Assembly (NCBI RefSeq): GCF_005239225.2
Contig: NC_133294.1
Span: 23,304,527 to 23,368,526, forward strand
Reading direction: 5' to 3'
DNA from: Populus alba
Lineage: Eukaryota > Streptophyta > Magnoliopsida > Malpighiales > Salicaceae
Length of the DNA: 64,000 nt
Both the position numbers and the translations under genes were made by a program. The first letter of the stretch is position 1; the number at the start of each line of letters is the position of its first letter. The notes beneath the pieces are model-generated. The model made no database searches, was not told the origin of the DNA, and saw nothing but the letters and a program-made list of their open reading frames with translations. Of this stretch, positions 35,043-47,090 are shown one piece after another.

Positions 35043-37476
35043 ACCTTTTTGATGGTCATCATTTCACACGTGCGTTTCCATAAAAAGCTCTATAAGGTGT
35101 GGCTTTCATCCAAGAACCGTAGCCTGCAAGAGAAAATTATTGTTAGTTAAATATATTTATAAAAAAACAACAAATAAAAAAAATAGATGTAATAAAATAA
35201 GAATCTTACCATCTGCTTCGCATGCAAAACAATAAAAAAAAAATCGCTGGTATGCATGGTAACAGAACTGTGAATATGCTAGTTCTAGTTCTCTACACCA
35301 GACTATGACCATCTTGAACATCATGTGTTGAAGATATTCCACCCATACAACCTCTGAGATGTACAACAGTCTAAAATCCTTTCAAATCGCCATGTCTTTC
35401 CAGCCTAGAAGCTCTCTTTCTCTCGTATATTTTTTTGGCTTTCTTTTGTACCTTATACAAACAATTATGCAACCTATATGGTACAAATGAATTATCTATT
35501 AGTAAATGAAAAAAAAAATTTGAATAAAAGGAATAAAAAAATTTATCTTAATTTCAATCTTAGTTACATCGTGATTCTCTCAAATCCTCATTGCAATAGC
35601 ATTGTTGGCTCTATCACATTCAAAATTTCCCTTGCAATTAGAATTTGTAATTTTTTTTCATTAATATTAATAAACTAATTGAATTAACATAATATAAAAA
35701 TACTTAAGTTATTACTAGCATTAAACCTTTCGAACCATTCATCAATCATAGGTTTCGATTTAGAATGTTTGGAAACTTGACTTCATTAAAACAATGGAGT
35801 TTCCATTGACATTTCATCACCAATGCTATGGTTCTAGAAAATTTAATGTTTGTAAACTTGAAATTGCATTTGTTAATTGAAATTAAATTTTCAAAAACTA
35901 TTAACATGTTGATATAAAGGGAAAACAAACTTATATTGAATAGTCATTCTTCCACTAAGCCTGATACTTTTGGGTAAATGGATCCTGCTGTTAAGCCTCC
36001 CTCAACATCACAACATCACACTTGATGAGCTCACGTTGAGAGGGGTTTCCTGTGTCTCATGTGCCTGTTCTTGGTAAGTACTTAACAACTCATGACCTTC
36101 GTAAACGACGTTAGAAGAACTAGCAATGATTCTATTCTTACGATGCACTATTAATTGTTCCCTAGGCATCTACACAAATTAAAGGATTAAAATACTATAA
36201 ACCATTCCCATTTTAAAAAAAAATCAGCATCGTCGTCCCTTTATAAGAGACTACCCAAAATTTTTAAACCTACAAATACACAATAATTTAAATTTGATTG
36301 CCACAAACCAATTAATTTTATTCAATTTATTTTCTTGTTATTGAGTGAAGAGTTCACTCAACTTGTATTGAACCTAGGTTTTAGATTTTTTTTTAAATTT
36401 TAGAGTCTGTCGATATTTCCTTTGGTGTACAATAGTTTGATAAGTTTTTTCTAATAATTTGGTTGATTTTGAAATTAAATAGTAAAAGTGTCTTGATTTT
36501 TGAAATTTTGTTGACTTGCTTTTCATAATTCAACATTTCAACATTCATACACAACTCATGCATTTCTAAACACTATTCAAAACATCAAAATCAACCAAAT
36601 TTGGCATATAAATAAAAACTTTCATAAACCTTTAATTTACAACAACTCAAAATTATATCAATTAACTCTTAATTTTCAACAACTCAAAATCCCAAACCAC
36701 TAAATTATACAAACATGAAATCAATCACTAAATTAAAAAAATATATTTAACCAACTAAACCATAATTTACAAAAATCCAAAATAATAATTAAAACTAATC
36801 CTATACATTTAATTGAAATTGAACAAAAAATTGAAAAAAAACAACTAAAATTAAAAAAATTGCTCTTATATGAAAAAAATTTCAACAAAAAAATTCATAC
36901 AATTATTAAGAATATAAAAATTAAAAAAAAACAAAAATAATGCAAATAAACTTAAAAAAGAAAAAAAGAAAATTTCTTACCTTAATTTCATTATGAATTT
37001 CAATTGAGAAGAGAAATTAAAGACAAATAACTGAAAAAATATATGAGAGAGACGTTACTTAACAAAAAAAAAAGGAAAAATGAGAAGAGAAAAAAAAAAG
37101 AGAAAAGAAGGATTTAAGGAGGTGAGAATGAGAGAGAGAAGAGAAAGAAAGAGAGATAAATACTAATGGTCTTAGGACAGAGGAAGAGAGAAACCCTTCT
37201 GATATGATTTTATGGTTTCTGGTCTTTTAATTTGAGGCCTTTTCCCAACTTTTTACCAACAAACAATTAAATATTAATATTTTTAATATTTCTATCGGTG
37301 TTTCCGTTTATAACATCTAATTGAAATTTTCAATTTTATAATTTTTTTCTAGAAACCTTTAAATATCGCTGATAATTTTTCACTCCGTCGATAAATCTGT
37401 ATGTAATGAACAATAATTAAGAGTGACATTGAGAAGTGAATAGTTCCATTACTCTCTGAAATATATCAACAAGTAT
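35043..37476. other. AT-rich remnants, probably of a CACTA element
   Basis: Apart from the short transposase fragment at 36008-36169 no coding sequence is visible. The segment 37300-37400 (TATCGGTGTTTCCG, ATCGCTGATAAT, CCGTCGATAAAT) resembles the repeated CCGTCGGTA-type subterminal motifs of CACTA elements. Terminal CACTA repeats were not found. Confidence 0.35.
36008..36169 (-). pseudogene. N-terminal fragment of a Ptta/En-Spm-type transposase
   Basis: A 53-codon frame beginning MPREQLIVHRKNRIIAS and continuing ETQETPLNVSSSS resembles, from memory, the N terminus of poplar Ptta transposase-like proteins. It stops early at 36008, while similar sequence (GGLTAGSIYP) continues out of frame. 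It and the piece at 32310-32560 are on the same strand in the right order, separated by the LTR-like block. Confidence 0.4.
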
Positions 37477-37606
37477 TGTCGCACATGACTTCGCGACGAC
37501 CTTAAAAAATATGTAAGGAAAGAACCTATTCCTGACATCTTGTTCTTTTAGGGGAAAATATCTTGTTTAAGGAGTCGCTGCCTAGTATTAGAGTCACTAG
37601 GAACCA
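37477..37606 (+). mobile_element. 5' tip of a third-family LTR, cut by element A
   Basis: It starts TGTCGCACATGACTTCGCGACG and ends GGAGTCGCTGCCTAGTATTA...CACTAGGAACC, parallel to the first 150 bp of the LTR at 47091-49966 (GGAGTTGCCACCTAGTATTA...CACTAGTAACC). Element A begins immediately after 37606; the remainder of this LTR is not seen. Confidence 0.65.
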
Positions 37607-39463
37607 TGATTAGTACTTAAAAGTGCATGTTATCAAGGTTTTATATCATCATTTTGCACTTGAAGTATCAATAACTCCTTAACTAAAGCATGTTTTATAA
37701 TAACAAGTTTGATACTATAAAATGCCTTAATATAAGGTAAATGTTCATCTTAAATGCAGACCTATCACATAAATCAAAGGATTGATTGATGAATTCAACT
37801 ACTGAAATTTTGAAGATAAAGAAGGGTGAAGCTTAGAAAAGAGATGTTGGTGCAGTCCAAACTGAAACACTGTTTGGTAATTGGGTCATATCTTGAGTTC
37901 TAGATGTCTAAATGATCTCAAATGTTTACATAGATTTGGTAAGACATAGGCCTACAAGGACACCAAGATCTAAGAAGGCCGTTTTCAAGTCCAAATTATA
38001 GCAATAATGGAGAAGTCTGAATCTGTCCTGCAGCCCAGACACTGTTCAGTGTTTAGCCCATATCTTGAGTTCTATAAGTCCAAATGACCTCAACATTTTT
38101 TTCCTGCAAAGCTAAGAGAATTTCCTAGAACTTTCATGAGTACATATGGTTCCAATTCTGATGTTAACAATGACATTTTATTCAGACAAGAAGATAAGGA
38201 TTTTCACCAAGTCAGGATGTGGCCACCCACTCAACAATTATTCATCAAATCAATAGTTCCAAATTTTGGCCTATAAAAGGAGGCATTTGCCATGCATTTA
38301 GATATTTTGGTGTTCAGATCAAGATCATGCTCTTATACTCTTTCTTTGTATTTTGTAATGTTTAAGTTTTATTTGATGTTATATTAATCTCTTGTTTATG
38401 CTCTTCATTTCATTTCCTTTATTTGTATAATTATGTTCTTATCTTGTTTATTTATGTTTCTTTCTTTCATTATGTTTAGCTAAATCTATTATGTCATGGT
38501 GAAAAGGTTACAATAATGGTGTAAGAATAAGTATAGTATAAACTCAACATGGACTTTAATGCTTGATATTAACATGTTTTATATTTATTATCTTGCTTAC
38601 TCTTAATACCTTTCTTGTTAAATGGTTAATCTAGATTTGTGTTGAACAACCCTTGGTACAACAAATGCTTGGCACTTTCATAGCCCAACCGTATGGTATA
38701 ACCTACACCTGTGCTATGAAAGGAACTTGATTTGTTGTTAACATAAGTTATCACCATGAATACCTGATAATATTTACAAGTATTGACATTACTCGAATAA
38801 GATAATTAATGTAATCATGTTAACAATTATAATCTGATTGGAACCTTCTTTGTGTGTGGTTTCCAGTTGAATAATAAGAGTTTATACTATACTTATTTGA
38901 AGTACCATTAGTGGATCCTCTAACCTTGACATTTGTTTTTATCATTATTTATTCCTTACAGTAATCTTCCATCTCAAAGTTCTCATTAATTTCTTCATCT
39001 TCTCTTTTTTTACTACTACTACTAATACTACTACTATTTACATTCTTGTCATATTTTATATATGTTAAGTATGCTCTGTGTTTGATCAAGGATCCTGACA
39101 TTGTTGGTCTTGCCTTGTTCATTCGCATCAGAAATCTATTTATATTATATAATATATCTCTTTGATCTTTTCATAAACTCAGTATATAGGCTATAAACCT
39201 GTGACCCAATCTTTTAGATCATTCTCAGGTATAACAACGCCACGTACTGAGTATTATTATTATTATTACTATTAATAATATTATTATTATTACTATTATT
39301 GTAATTATTGTTGTTATTGTTGTTGTTGTTGTTGTTGTTGTTGTATTGTTATTTATAATTTATACAATTAACCTCTCTGTGGTTTGACCCCGGTCTTGCC
39401 GGGTTATTTATTACTTAGACACTCCTGCACTTGGGAGAAGACATCAAGCTTTTGGTCGTGTCA
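37607..39463 (+). repeat. 5' LTR of element A
   Basis: It begins TGATTAGTACTTAAAAGTGC and ends GGTCGTGTCA. The same sequence recurs as a solo LTR at 42088-43831 and as a fragment at 58125-58378. It contains a (TTG)n microsatellite (39308-39345) and TTA/CTA runs just before. Confidence 0.88.
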
Positions 39464-39469
39464 AGTTTT

Positions 39470-39487
39470 TGGCGCCGTTGCCGGGGA
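39470..39487 (+). other. Primer-binding site of element A
   Basis: TGGCGCCGTTGCCGGGGA lies 6 bp after the LTR end. This PBS is the one usual in Athila-type elements, assigned in the literature to tRNA-Asp. Confidence 0.8.
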
Positions 39488-39695
39488 GGTAAATTCTTGT
39501 ATAAATTATAATATTTATTTTATTTTCTCTTTTCATTTTTCATTTTATCTAACTTTTGTTTCTTTTGTTTTGTTTTGTTTCTTTTTCTTCTCTTTTCTTT
39601 TCTTCCTTTTATTCTCTTCTTACACGTGCATACGAGTTTGGTCACGTATATTAAGTGGTCGACTTTGTACGGTATCGTCATCATTTTTAGAAAAT

Positions 39696-41234
39696 ATGGC
39701 CGAAGAAGATAATCAATCGCTTCATAATGAGAATAATGAGAATAACCGTATGAGAACACTTAGAGACCACATGAATCCTACAAGAACAAGTGCACCCTCA
39801 TGCATAGTTTTCCCTCCTGATGCATCTCATTTTAATTTTAAGCCAGACATTATTCAACTTTTACCTTCTTTTCATTGCTTAGACCTAGAAAATTCATACT
39901 TGCATTTTAGGGAATTTGAGGAGGTTTGTAATACCTATAATGACTCAAATTGTAGCATGAACACCATTAGATTAAAGCTTTTTCCTTTTTCATTAAAAGA
40001 TAAAGCTAAAACATGGCTACAAAATTTAAGACCAGGATCTATTCATGCTTGGGATGAAATGCAACAATAATTTTTAAAGAAGTCAAAAGCTTTTTACCAA
40101 TGTTGGGATAGGTATCGAGACTTGCTTAATACTTGCCCTCATCATGGTTTTGAAACATGAAGATTGGTTTCATATTTTTATGAAGGTTTAACACCTAGAG
40201 ATAGGCAAATGGTTGAATTGATGTGCAATGGAACTTTCGAAGATAAAGACCTTAATGAAGCAATGGAGTACCTAGACTTGCTAGCCGAAAATGCTTAAAA
40301 TTAGGACACCACAGGTACTTATGAGGCACCAAGTAAAACTCAACCTCATACATCTAGTGGAGGTATGCATAACCTTAGGGAAGATCATGACCTCCAAGCC
40401 AAGTTTGCATCTTTAGCTATAAAAGTCGAAGCACTTGAATTGAAAAAGAGTGGTCAATTAAAATCTGTTCAAGACATTGTGTGTCAAATCTGTGAAACCA
40501 ATGAACACTCAACAAATGATTGTCCAACTTTGCCTTTTTTTAGGGAATGCCTCCATGAACAAGCCCATGCTTTAAACAGTATCCAAAGGCCCAACCATAA
40601 CCCATACTCACAAATGTATAACCCTGGTTGGAGAAATCACCCAAATTTCAGTTGGAAGAGTGATAGCAACAATGCACAAACTTCACAACCACCGTTTCAA
40701 GCACACCATAATTTCCAAAATTCTTATGGATGTGCACCTCCTTATGCTCCGCCTTCTAGAAGAAATCTTGAGGAAACATTGCATGCATTCATTGAAAAGC
40801 AGGAGACAATCAACACTTAACTTGTTCAAAGCATGACAAATTTTAAAGATACTTTTGCAAAATTAACATTTGCTCTCAATTTCCAAGAGAAAGGTAAGTT
40901 TCCATCTCATCCATAGCAAAATCCAAAGGAGCAATACAATGCAAATGCATGTAGTTCTGGAAGCCAACACATGGATCAAGTCAAATAAGTCATCACTCTT
41001 TATAGTGGTAAGGTTATTGAAAAACCCACTCTTGAACCTTGTGAGAAAGATGAAGAGTCTATCTCTGAGGGTAAGGAAGAGGTTGAACCTGAACATTGCA
41101 AAGAAAAGGCTGATTTCCCGTCAGCACTCCCATTTCCTCATGCCATGATCAAACAAAGGATAGTCAATCACAACTCTGAAATCTTTGAAACTTTCAAATA
41201 GGTAAGGATAAATATACCTTTGTTGGATGCTATT
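39696..41234 (+). pseudogene. gag of element A, broken
   Basis: The frame starts MAEEDNQSLHNENN at ATG 39696. A retrotransposon gag core follows (YLHFREFEEVC, KLFPFSLKDKAKTWL) and a zinc knuckle CQICETNEHSTNDC (CX2CX4HX4C) at about 40483-40524. At least four stops interrupt it (for example after DEMQQ at 40067-40069 and after QETINT near 40820). The tail reaches NIPLLDA at 41234, where element B is inserted. Confidence 0.8.
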
Positions 41235-43512
41235 TGATGCAACCATATTATTCGATAGTTTACCCCACATTTAACTAGTGTTTTGCATATGCTTTTTTTT
41301 TTTTTTATATATAAAATGCCTTGATATTCTTTGTTTTATGTTTTGAAGGCACTTTTGGATGAAAAATGCAAAAAGGAGTAAATTGAAGGTAATTGGCAGA
41401 TTTGACGTTCAATCGATGTTTTGTGCAGAGCGTGAGCTCTAAAGGTCAAAATGAAGTGATTCCAGTGGAATTAAAAATCTAACATCCATACCTTTCTGGA
41501 CATCTAAGGCAAGACAATAAAATAAGGAAGAGCATGGAAATCACAGCTTTCAAAGTTAAATCTCACAATCTGCCAGTATTGACCTTCAATCATTCTGACT
41601 TGAATATCTAGAGCTAAAAAAGTCCAATTGATGCAAACTCAATTGTTTTGGATTCCTGACTCAAAGGCCTATAAACGCTCCAAATTTCAGCAAACAAAGA
41701 TGCCATATGAGGGAGATATGATTTTTTAAAGATGACAACTGAATTCTGCCAGAAAACAGGTTTCATGAAGAAATGAGTCCAAATTACGTTCCGAAGCATC
41801 TAAACCGACATCCAAGTTTTTATTTCAGCAATTTAGCTCCTCTAAGTCAAAGGTTGAAGATTTTATGCAAAGCTATTGCTCCTTTTTTAGGAAAATAGTT
41901 ATTGAACTACTTAAATGTAAACTGTCTACTTAAGGGAGGACCGTTTTTGTAAAATAGAGATTAGGGTTTCCTAGCATATAAAAAGAATGAGGGAAGAGAA
42001 GGGGGGCAACCACCCAAGAGGGGAAAAACGCCCCCTACTCTAACAAACCCTAAACCATGCATTCTTCCATCTTTTTGATTAGTTGTTTGATTAGTACTTA
42101 AAAGTGCATGTTTATCAAGGTTTTATATCATCATTTTGCACTTGAAGTATCAATAACTCCTTAACTAAAACATGTTTTATAATAACAAGTTTGATACTAT
42201 AAGATACCTTAATTTATGGTAAATGCTCATCTTAAATGCAGGCCTATCACATAAATAAAAGGATTGATTGATGAGTTTAAGTATTGAAAGTGAAAGGACA
42301 AAGAGATGGCCAAACTTAGAAAAGAGATGCCGGTGCAGTCCAAACCGAAACATTGCTCGGTAATTGGATCATATCTGGAGCTCTAGATCTCAGATTTAGG
42401 TCCATTTTATATGGATGGAAAGGTAAGACAAAGGCCTACAACTTTCATGAGGAGCCCAAGATTTAAAAAGGCCGTTTTGAAGTCCAAACTAAAGGAACAA
42501 CGAAGAAGTCCGAAGCTGTCCTGCAGCCCAGAGACTATTTAGTGTTCAGCCCATATCTTGAGTTCTAGAAGTCCAAATGACCTCATCTTTTTTTTTTGGA
42601 AAGCTGAGAAAATTTCCTAGAACAGCTGTGAGGATTCTGGGCAAATTATGATGTTAGCAATGACGTCTTGTTCAGACAAGAAGATAAGGATTGTCACAAA
42701 GTCAAGATGTGGCCACCCACTCATCAATTAGTCAACAAATCAATAGTTCCAAATTTTGGTCTATAAAAGGAGGCACTTACCATGTATTGAGGCATCTTGG
42801 TTTCCAGATCAAGATCATGCTCTTGCTTTCTTTCTTTGTATTGCTTATGTTTTGCTTTCATTAATATCAAGTTTATGCACTTCATTTCCTTTCCTTTACT
42901 TAGTTAACTTCTTTCTCATTTATGTTCTTATCTTGTTCATTTATGTTTCTTTTTTTCATTATGTTTAGCTAAGCTAATTATGTCAAGGTGAAAAGGGTAC
43001 ACTAATGGTGTAGGAATAAGTATAATATAAACTTAACATGGACTTTAACGTTGGATAATAACATGTTTTATATTTGTTATCTTGTTCACTTTTAATACTT
43101 TGCTTGTTAAATGGTTAATCTAGATTTATGTTGTATAACACTTGGTACAACAAATACTTGGCACTTTCATAGCCCATACTGTATGGTATAACCGACACTT
43201 GAGCTATGAAAGGAACTTGATTTGTTGTTAACATAAGTTATAATCATGAATGCCTGCCAACATTTACAAGTATTAGCTTTATTCGAATAAGATAACTAAT
43301 GTAATCATGTTAATAATTTATAATCTGATTGGAACCTCCTTTATGTGTGGTTTCCAATTGAGTAATAAGAGTTTATACTATACTTTTTTGAAGTACCATT
43401 AGTGGATCCTCTAACCTTGATATTTATTTTTATCGTTGTTTAATTCTTACATTAATCTTTCAACTCAAAGTTCTCATTAATTTCTTCCTTCTCTTCTTTA
43501 TTATTATTGTTG

Positions 43513-43558
<46 letters not shown>

Positions 43559-44622
43559 CTATTCATAAACTCAGTATATAGGCTGGAAACCTGTGACCCG
43601 ATCTTTTAGATCATTCTCAGGTATAACAACGCCATGTACTGAGTATTATTATTATTATTACTATTACTAGTACTACTTTTGTTATTATTATCGCTATTAT
43701 TGTTATTGTTGCGTTGTTATTTATAATTTATACAATTAACCTCTCTGTGGTTCGACCCCGGTCTTGCCGGGTTATTTATTACTTCGACACTCCTGCACTT
43801 GGGAGAAGACATCAAGCTTTTGGTCGTGTCATTGTTCAACAAACATGCAAGGCTAAACTCATTTTCTTGGTTGCAAGGACACGAAAACCTTCAGATTTCA
43901 AGAACTGTGAGATTTATTCTTCCATTTATTTTCAGTTTGTATTATGAATGAGTATGTTTGTTTTTCTATGCATATTTCCTATGATTGTTTATCTTAATTT
44001 GCTAGAGCGGACTCTAAGTTATTATTGTGAACAATCTATTGCTAAGTTTGATATCAAAACCGGAGTTGTGGTATATAAACTTGTGAAGTAACTAAGCTTG
44101 ATAATTGTAGCGGAACTACGTTATTAAACTTAGGGAGAACATTCGATCAAAGCAACACAAGCAGACAACTTGGTTGTTAAGATTAATGAATTTATCTAGA
44201 TCTTAAGGCTACCATTGGATTAAATCATTAGTGCGGACACTGTGATTGTTTGTTGGTTAGGGTTAGTTATACGGTGGATCCGTTAATTAACCAACATTAA
44301 GAAAAGATAAAAAATTCAGAATATAAGCTAGAGTTTCATTTCAAGGATCAATTCTGATTTCTATAGGTGGATGTGTGATTGCGACCAAGGTTTGTTCTCT
44401 TGATAATTTTCTGATTTTATTAAATTTCGTTTGATAGTTTTCTGTTTTCTTTTGCTTTAGCCTAGATAACGTCCAAACCCCCCCCTCAAATTTCATATCA
44501 TCTAGCATAAAAATCTGACTTGAACCTTCCTCGTGGGATCGACCCCTTGCTTGCTCTATATTATTTTGTGTGTTGTTTTTGAAGCTAGGGTAATTAATTT
44601 GTGCGACCGCGACATCGCAACA
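41235..44622 (+). repeat. 5' LTR of element B, interrupted by a solo LTR
   Basis: It runs from TGATGCAACC to CATCGCAACA. Without the inserted solo LTR and one target copy (42088-43836) it is about 1.64 kb. A TATA box (CATATAAAAAG, about 41975-41985) precedes a leader-like stretch. The last 674 bp (43949-44622) match the 3' LTR (50960-51633) closely. Confidence 0.75.
42088..43831 (+). mobile_element. Solo LTR of the A family
   Basis: It starts TGATTAGTAC and ends GTCGTGTCA like the LTR at 37607, and is flanked on both sides by TTGTT (42083-42087 and 43832-43836). Its own target duplication shows it is an independent insertion reduced by LTR-LTR recombination, not the 3' LTR of element A. It includes a (TTA)n run (43501-43559). 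Confidence 0.9.
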
Positions 44623-44627
44623 AATTT

Positions 44628-44645
44628 TGGCGCCGTTGCCGAGGA
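44628..44645 (+). other. Primer-binding site of element B
   Basis: TGGCGCCGTTGCCGAGGA, one mismatch from the PBS of element A, lies 5 bp after the LTR end CAACA. Confidence 0.8.
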
Positions 44646-45110
44646 AGTAATTTTAATTGATTCTTGTGCTTGTACTGTTATTTTTAGTTGCTGTGATTGT
44701 TATTTATATTTCTGAAAAAAAAAAGAGAAACATAATTTTTGCTTGCGGCGGTACTGTTCACTTGTGGCAGCAGTACTGTTCAAAACAGAATTGTTTGTGG
44801 AATTAGGTTTCTACCTTTTGTTTCTTGAAGTGAAACGACGTTCTAAACAGGACTAGTGGTGAGCCACTAGCCCCACTCTATCGAGGCCAAATTCCGTTGT
44901 TTTCTAGGGTTTTGAGGTAGTTTTAGTTTTCTAGCGTAGGATTTTCGTACAATTTGCATTGTTTTCGATCTCTTGTGTGGTTGGTTTCTTTTGAGTTTTC
45001 TTGATGATTTATGCCAGTAAGCCGTTTTACTAATCAAAGTCAAGTGCAGTTAGATCTCGAAATAGAAAAAAACTTTACGCAGGTTATGAAAGGAAGCTCG
45101 CCTCAACACC

Positions 45111-46358
45111 ATGGCTAATGCACGACAATAAACACTCAAGGAGCTTGCTGCTCCTAACATGGAAAATCAGCCATTGTGCATAAACATCGACAATAATGTA
45201 AACTTTGAGCTCAAATTTGGTTTTATACATTTGCTACCAACATTTAATGGTCTTGCAGGAGAAGATCCTCATACTCATCTCAAGGAGTTCCATATGGTTT
45301 GTGTTGGCATGAAACCGAATGGAGTTGACAAAGAATAGGTTAAGTTGAAAGCTTTCCCTTTCTCTTTAAAAGGGGCAGCACATGCATGGCTTTTCTCCAT
45401 TCTCTCAGGTTCAATTGGAACTTGGAATGGCATGAAAAAGATCTTCCTTGAAAAGTATTTCCCAACATCTCGAGTTGCCAACATAAGGAAAGAAATATAT
45501 GGGATTCGACAATCTCATGGAGAGACACTTTCTGAGTATTGGGAAAGATTTGAGCAACTGTGTATTCAATGCCCTCATTATCAAATACCTGATTAGTTGC
45601 TCATTCAATATTTCTATGAAGGATTGATGCCTACTGACCATAGTATCATTGATGCTGCAAGTGGAGGGGCATTGGTAGATAAGACATCAGAGGCTGTACG
45701 CCAATTGATCTCAAACATGGCAGCCAACTCGAAACAGTTTGGCACCCGTGGAGACTTCGCAAACAAACGAGTAAATGAGGTAAGTATTTCTAACATTGAG
45801 AATAAAGTTAATGATCTTATTGCTCTTGTGCGTTCTTTGGCTTGTGACAATGTACAACAGGTGAAAACTTGTAGCATATGTTCTTTACAAGGACATGCTT
45901 CAGATATGTGCCCAACAATACAAGAAGATTACATTGAACAAGGTAATGCAGTTGATGGAGCATTTAATGGACTGCCCCAACATAAATATGATTCATTTTC
46001 CAACACGTACAATCCTGGATGGAGAGATCATCCAAACTTATGCTATGGGAACCCACCTCAACAAAGCAATCAAGGCCGACCGTTCCATCCCTATGGATTT
46101 CAATCCCAACAGAATTATCAAGCAAAACAACCCCCTCCATTTACAAGCTCCAATGTTATAGGGTCGTCATCCAGTGACGATCTTCATGAGATGATGAAAA
46201 CTTTGGCTTCTAACACTGTGACTTTGCAACAAAATGTCATATCTTTTCAACAGGAAACAAGGTCAAGTATTCACAACTTGGAGAAGCAAATGGGGCAAGT
46301 AGCTTCAAGTGTGAGGAAATTGGAAGCACAAATGAATAGAAAATTGCCCTCCTAAGCA
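45111..46358 (+). pseudogene. gag of element B, broken
   Basis: The frame begins MANARQ at 45111 and meets a stop at codon 7, then continues. Core: GLAGEDPHTHLKEF, AFPFSLKGAAHAWLFS, SEYWERFEQLC; zinc knuckle CSICSLQGHASDMC (CX2CX4HX4C) near 45871-45912; repeated Gln-rich NPGWRDHPN region; stop before ALNPKENI at 46353-46355. Further stops lie at 45336-45338 and 45594-45596. Fewer lesions than in element A, consistent with a younger insertion. Confidence 0.8.
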
Positions 46359-47090
46359 TTGAATCCAAAAGAGAATATTAGTGCGATCACGCTACGAAGT
46401 GGGAAAGAACCTGAAGAGAAAAGGTTGAAACAAATTGAGATGGAGGAAGAAGAAGAGATAGAAACTGAATTGAGTATAAAGAAGGAAAATCCTCCTTCTC
46501 CACAAATTGAAACAAAGACCAACACTCCAAAGGTAACTCCTTAATCAATGACTTCCAGTTTTAAAACAATTCCACCCTTTCCTGTGAGTTCTTCTAAGTG
46601 AAAGAAAGATGACAAAGAAAAAGAGATTTTAGAGGTCTTTAAGAAAGTAGAACTCAACATTCCTTTACTTGATGCTGTCAAACAAATTCCTAAGTATGCT
46701 AAATTTTTGAAGGAGTTGTGTATTACTAAGAGAGCTTTCAAACTGAAAGGTCATGAAATGGTAAGTATGGGTGAAGTTGTATCTGCTGTTGTTCAAAAGA
46801 ATATGCCTTTGAAGCTAAAAGACCCAGGTGCGTTTACTATCCCATGTGTTATTGGTAATGCTAGTTTCAAAAGGGCCTTGTGCGATTTAGGTGCATCCAT
46901 TAGTGTTATGCCTAAACATGTTTATGATTCTCTTAGTCTTGAGCCTTTGAATAAAACTAGCATTGTAATACAACTTGTAGATCGTAGTTTTGTTTACCCA
47001 CTTGGTGTGATAGAAGATGTCCTAGTCAAGATTGATAGTTTGGTCATTCCATGTGACTTTTATATTCTTGATATGGAACATGATTCTTGT

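Noticed and set aside
37607..43831. Reading 37607-39463 and 42088-43831 as the two LTRs of one 6.2-kb element
   Set aside because: The right-hand copy has its own TTGTT duplication, and the LTR at 37607 has a different left flank (AACCA). The sequence around the right copy belongs to element B's 5' LTR, and no PPT abuts it.
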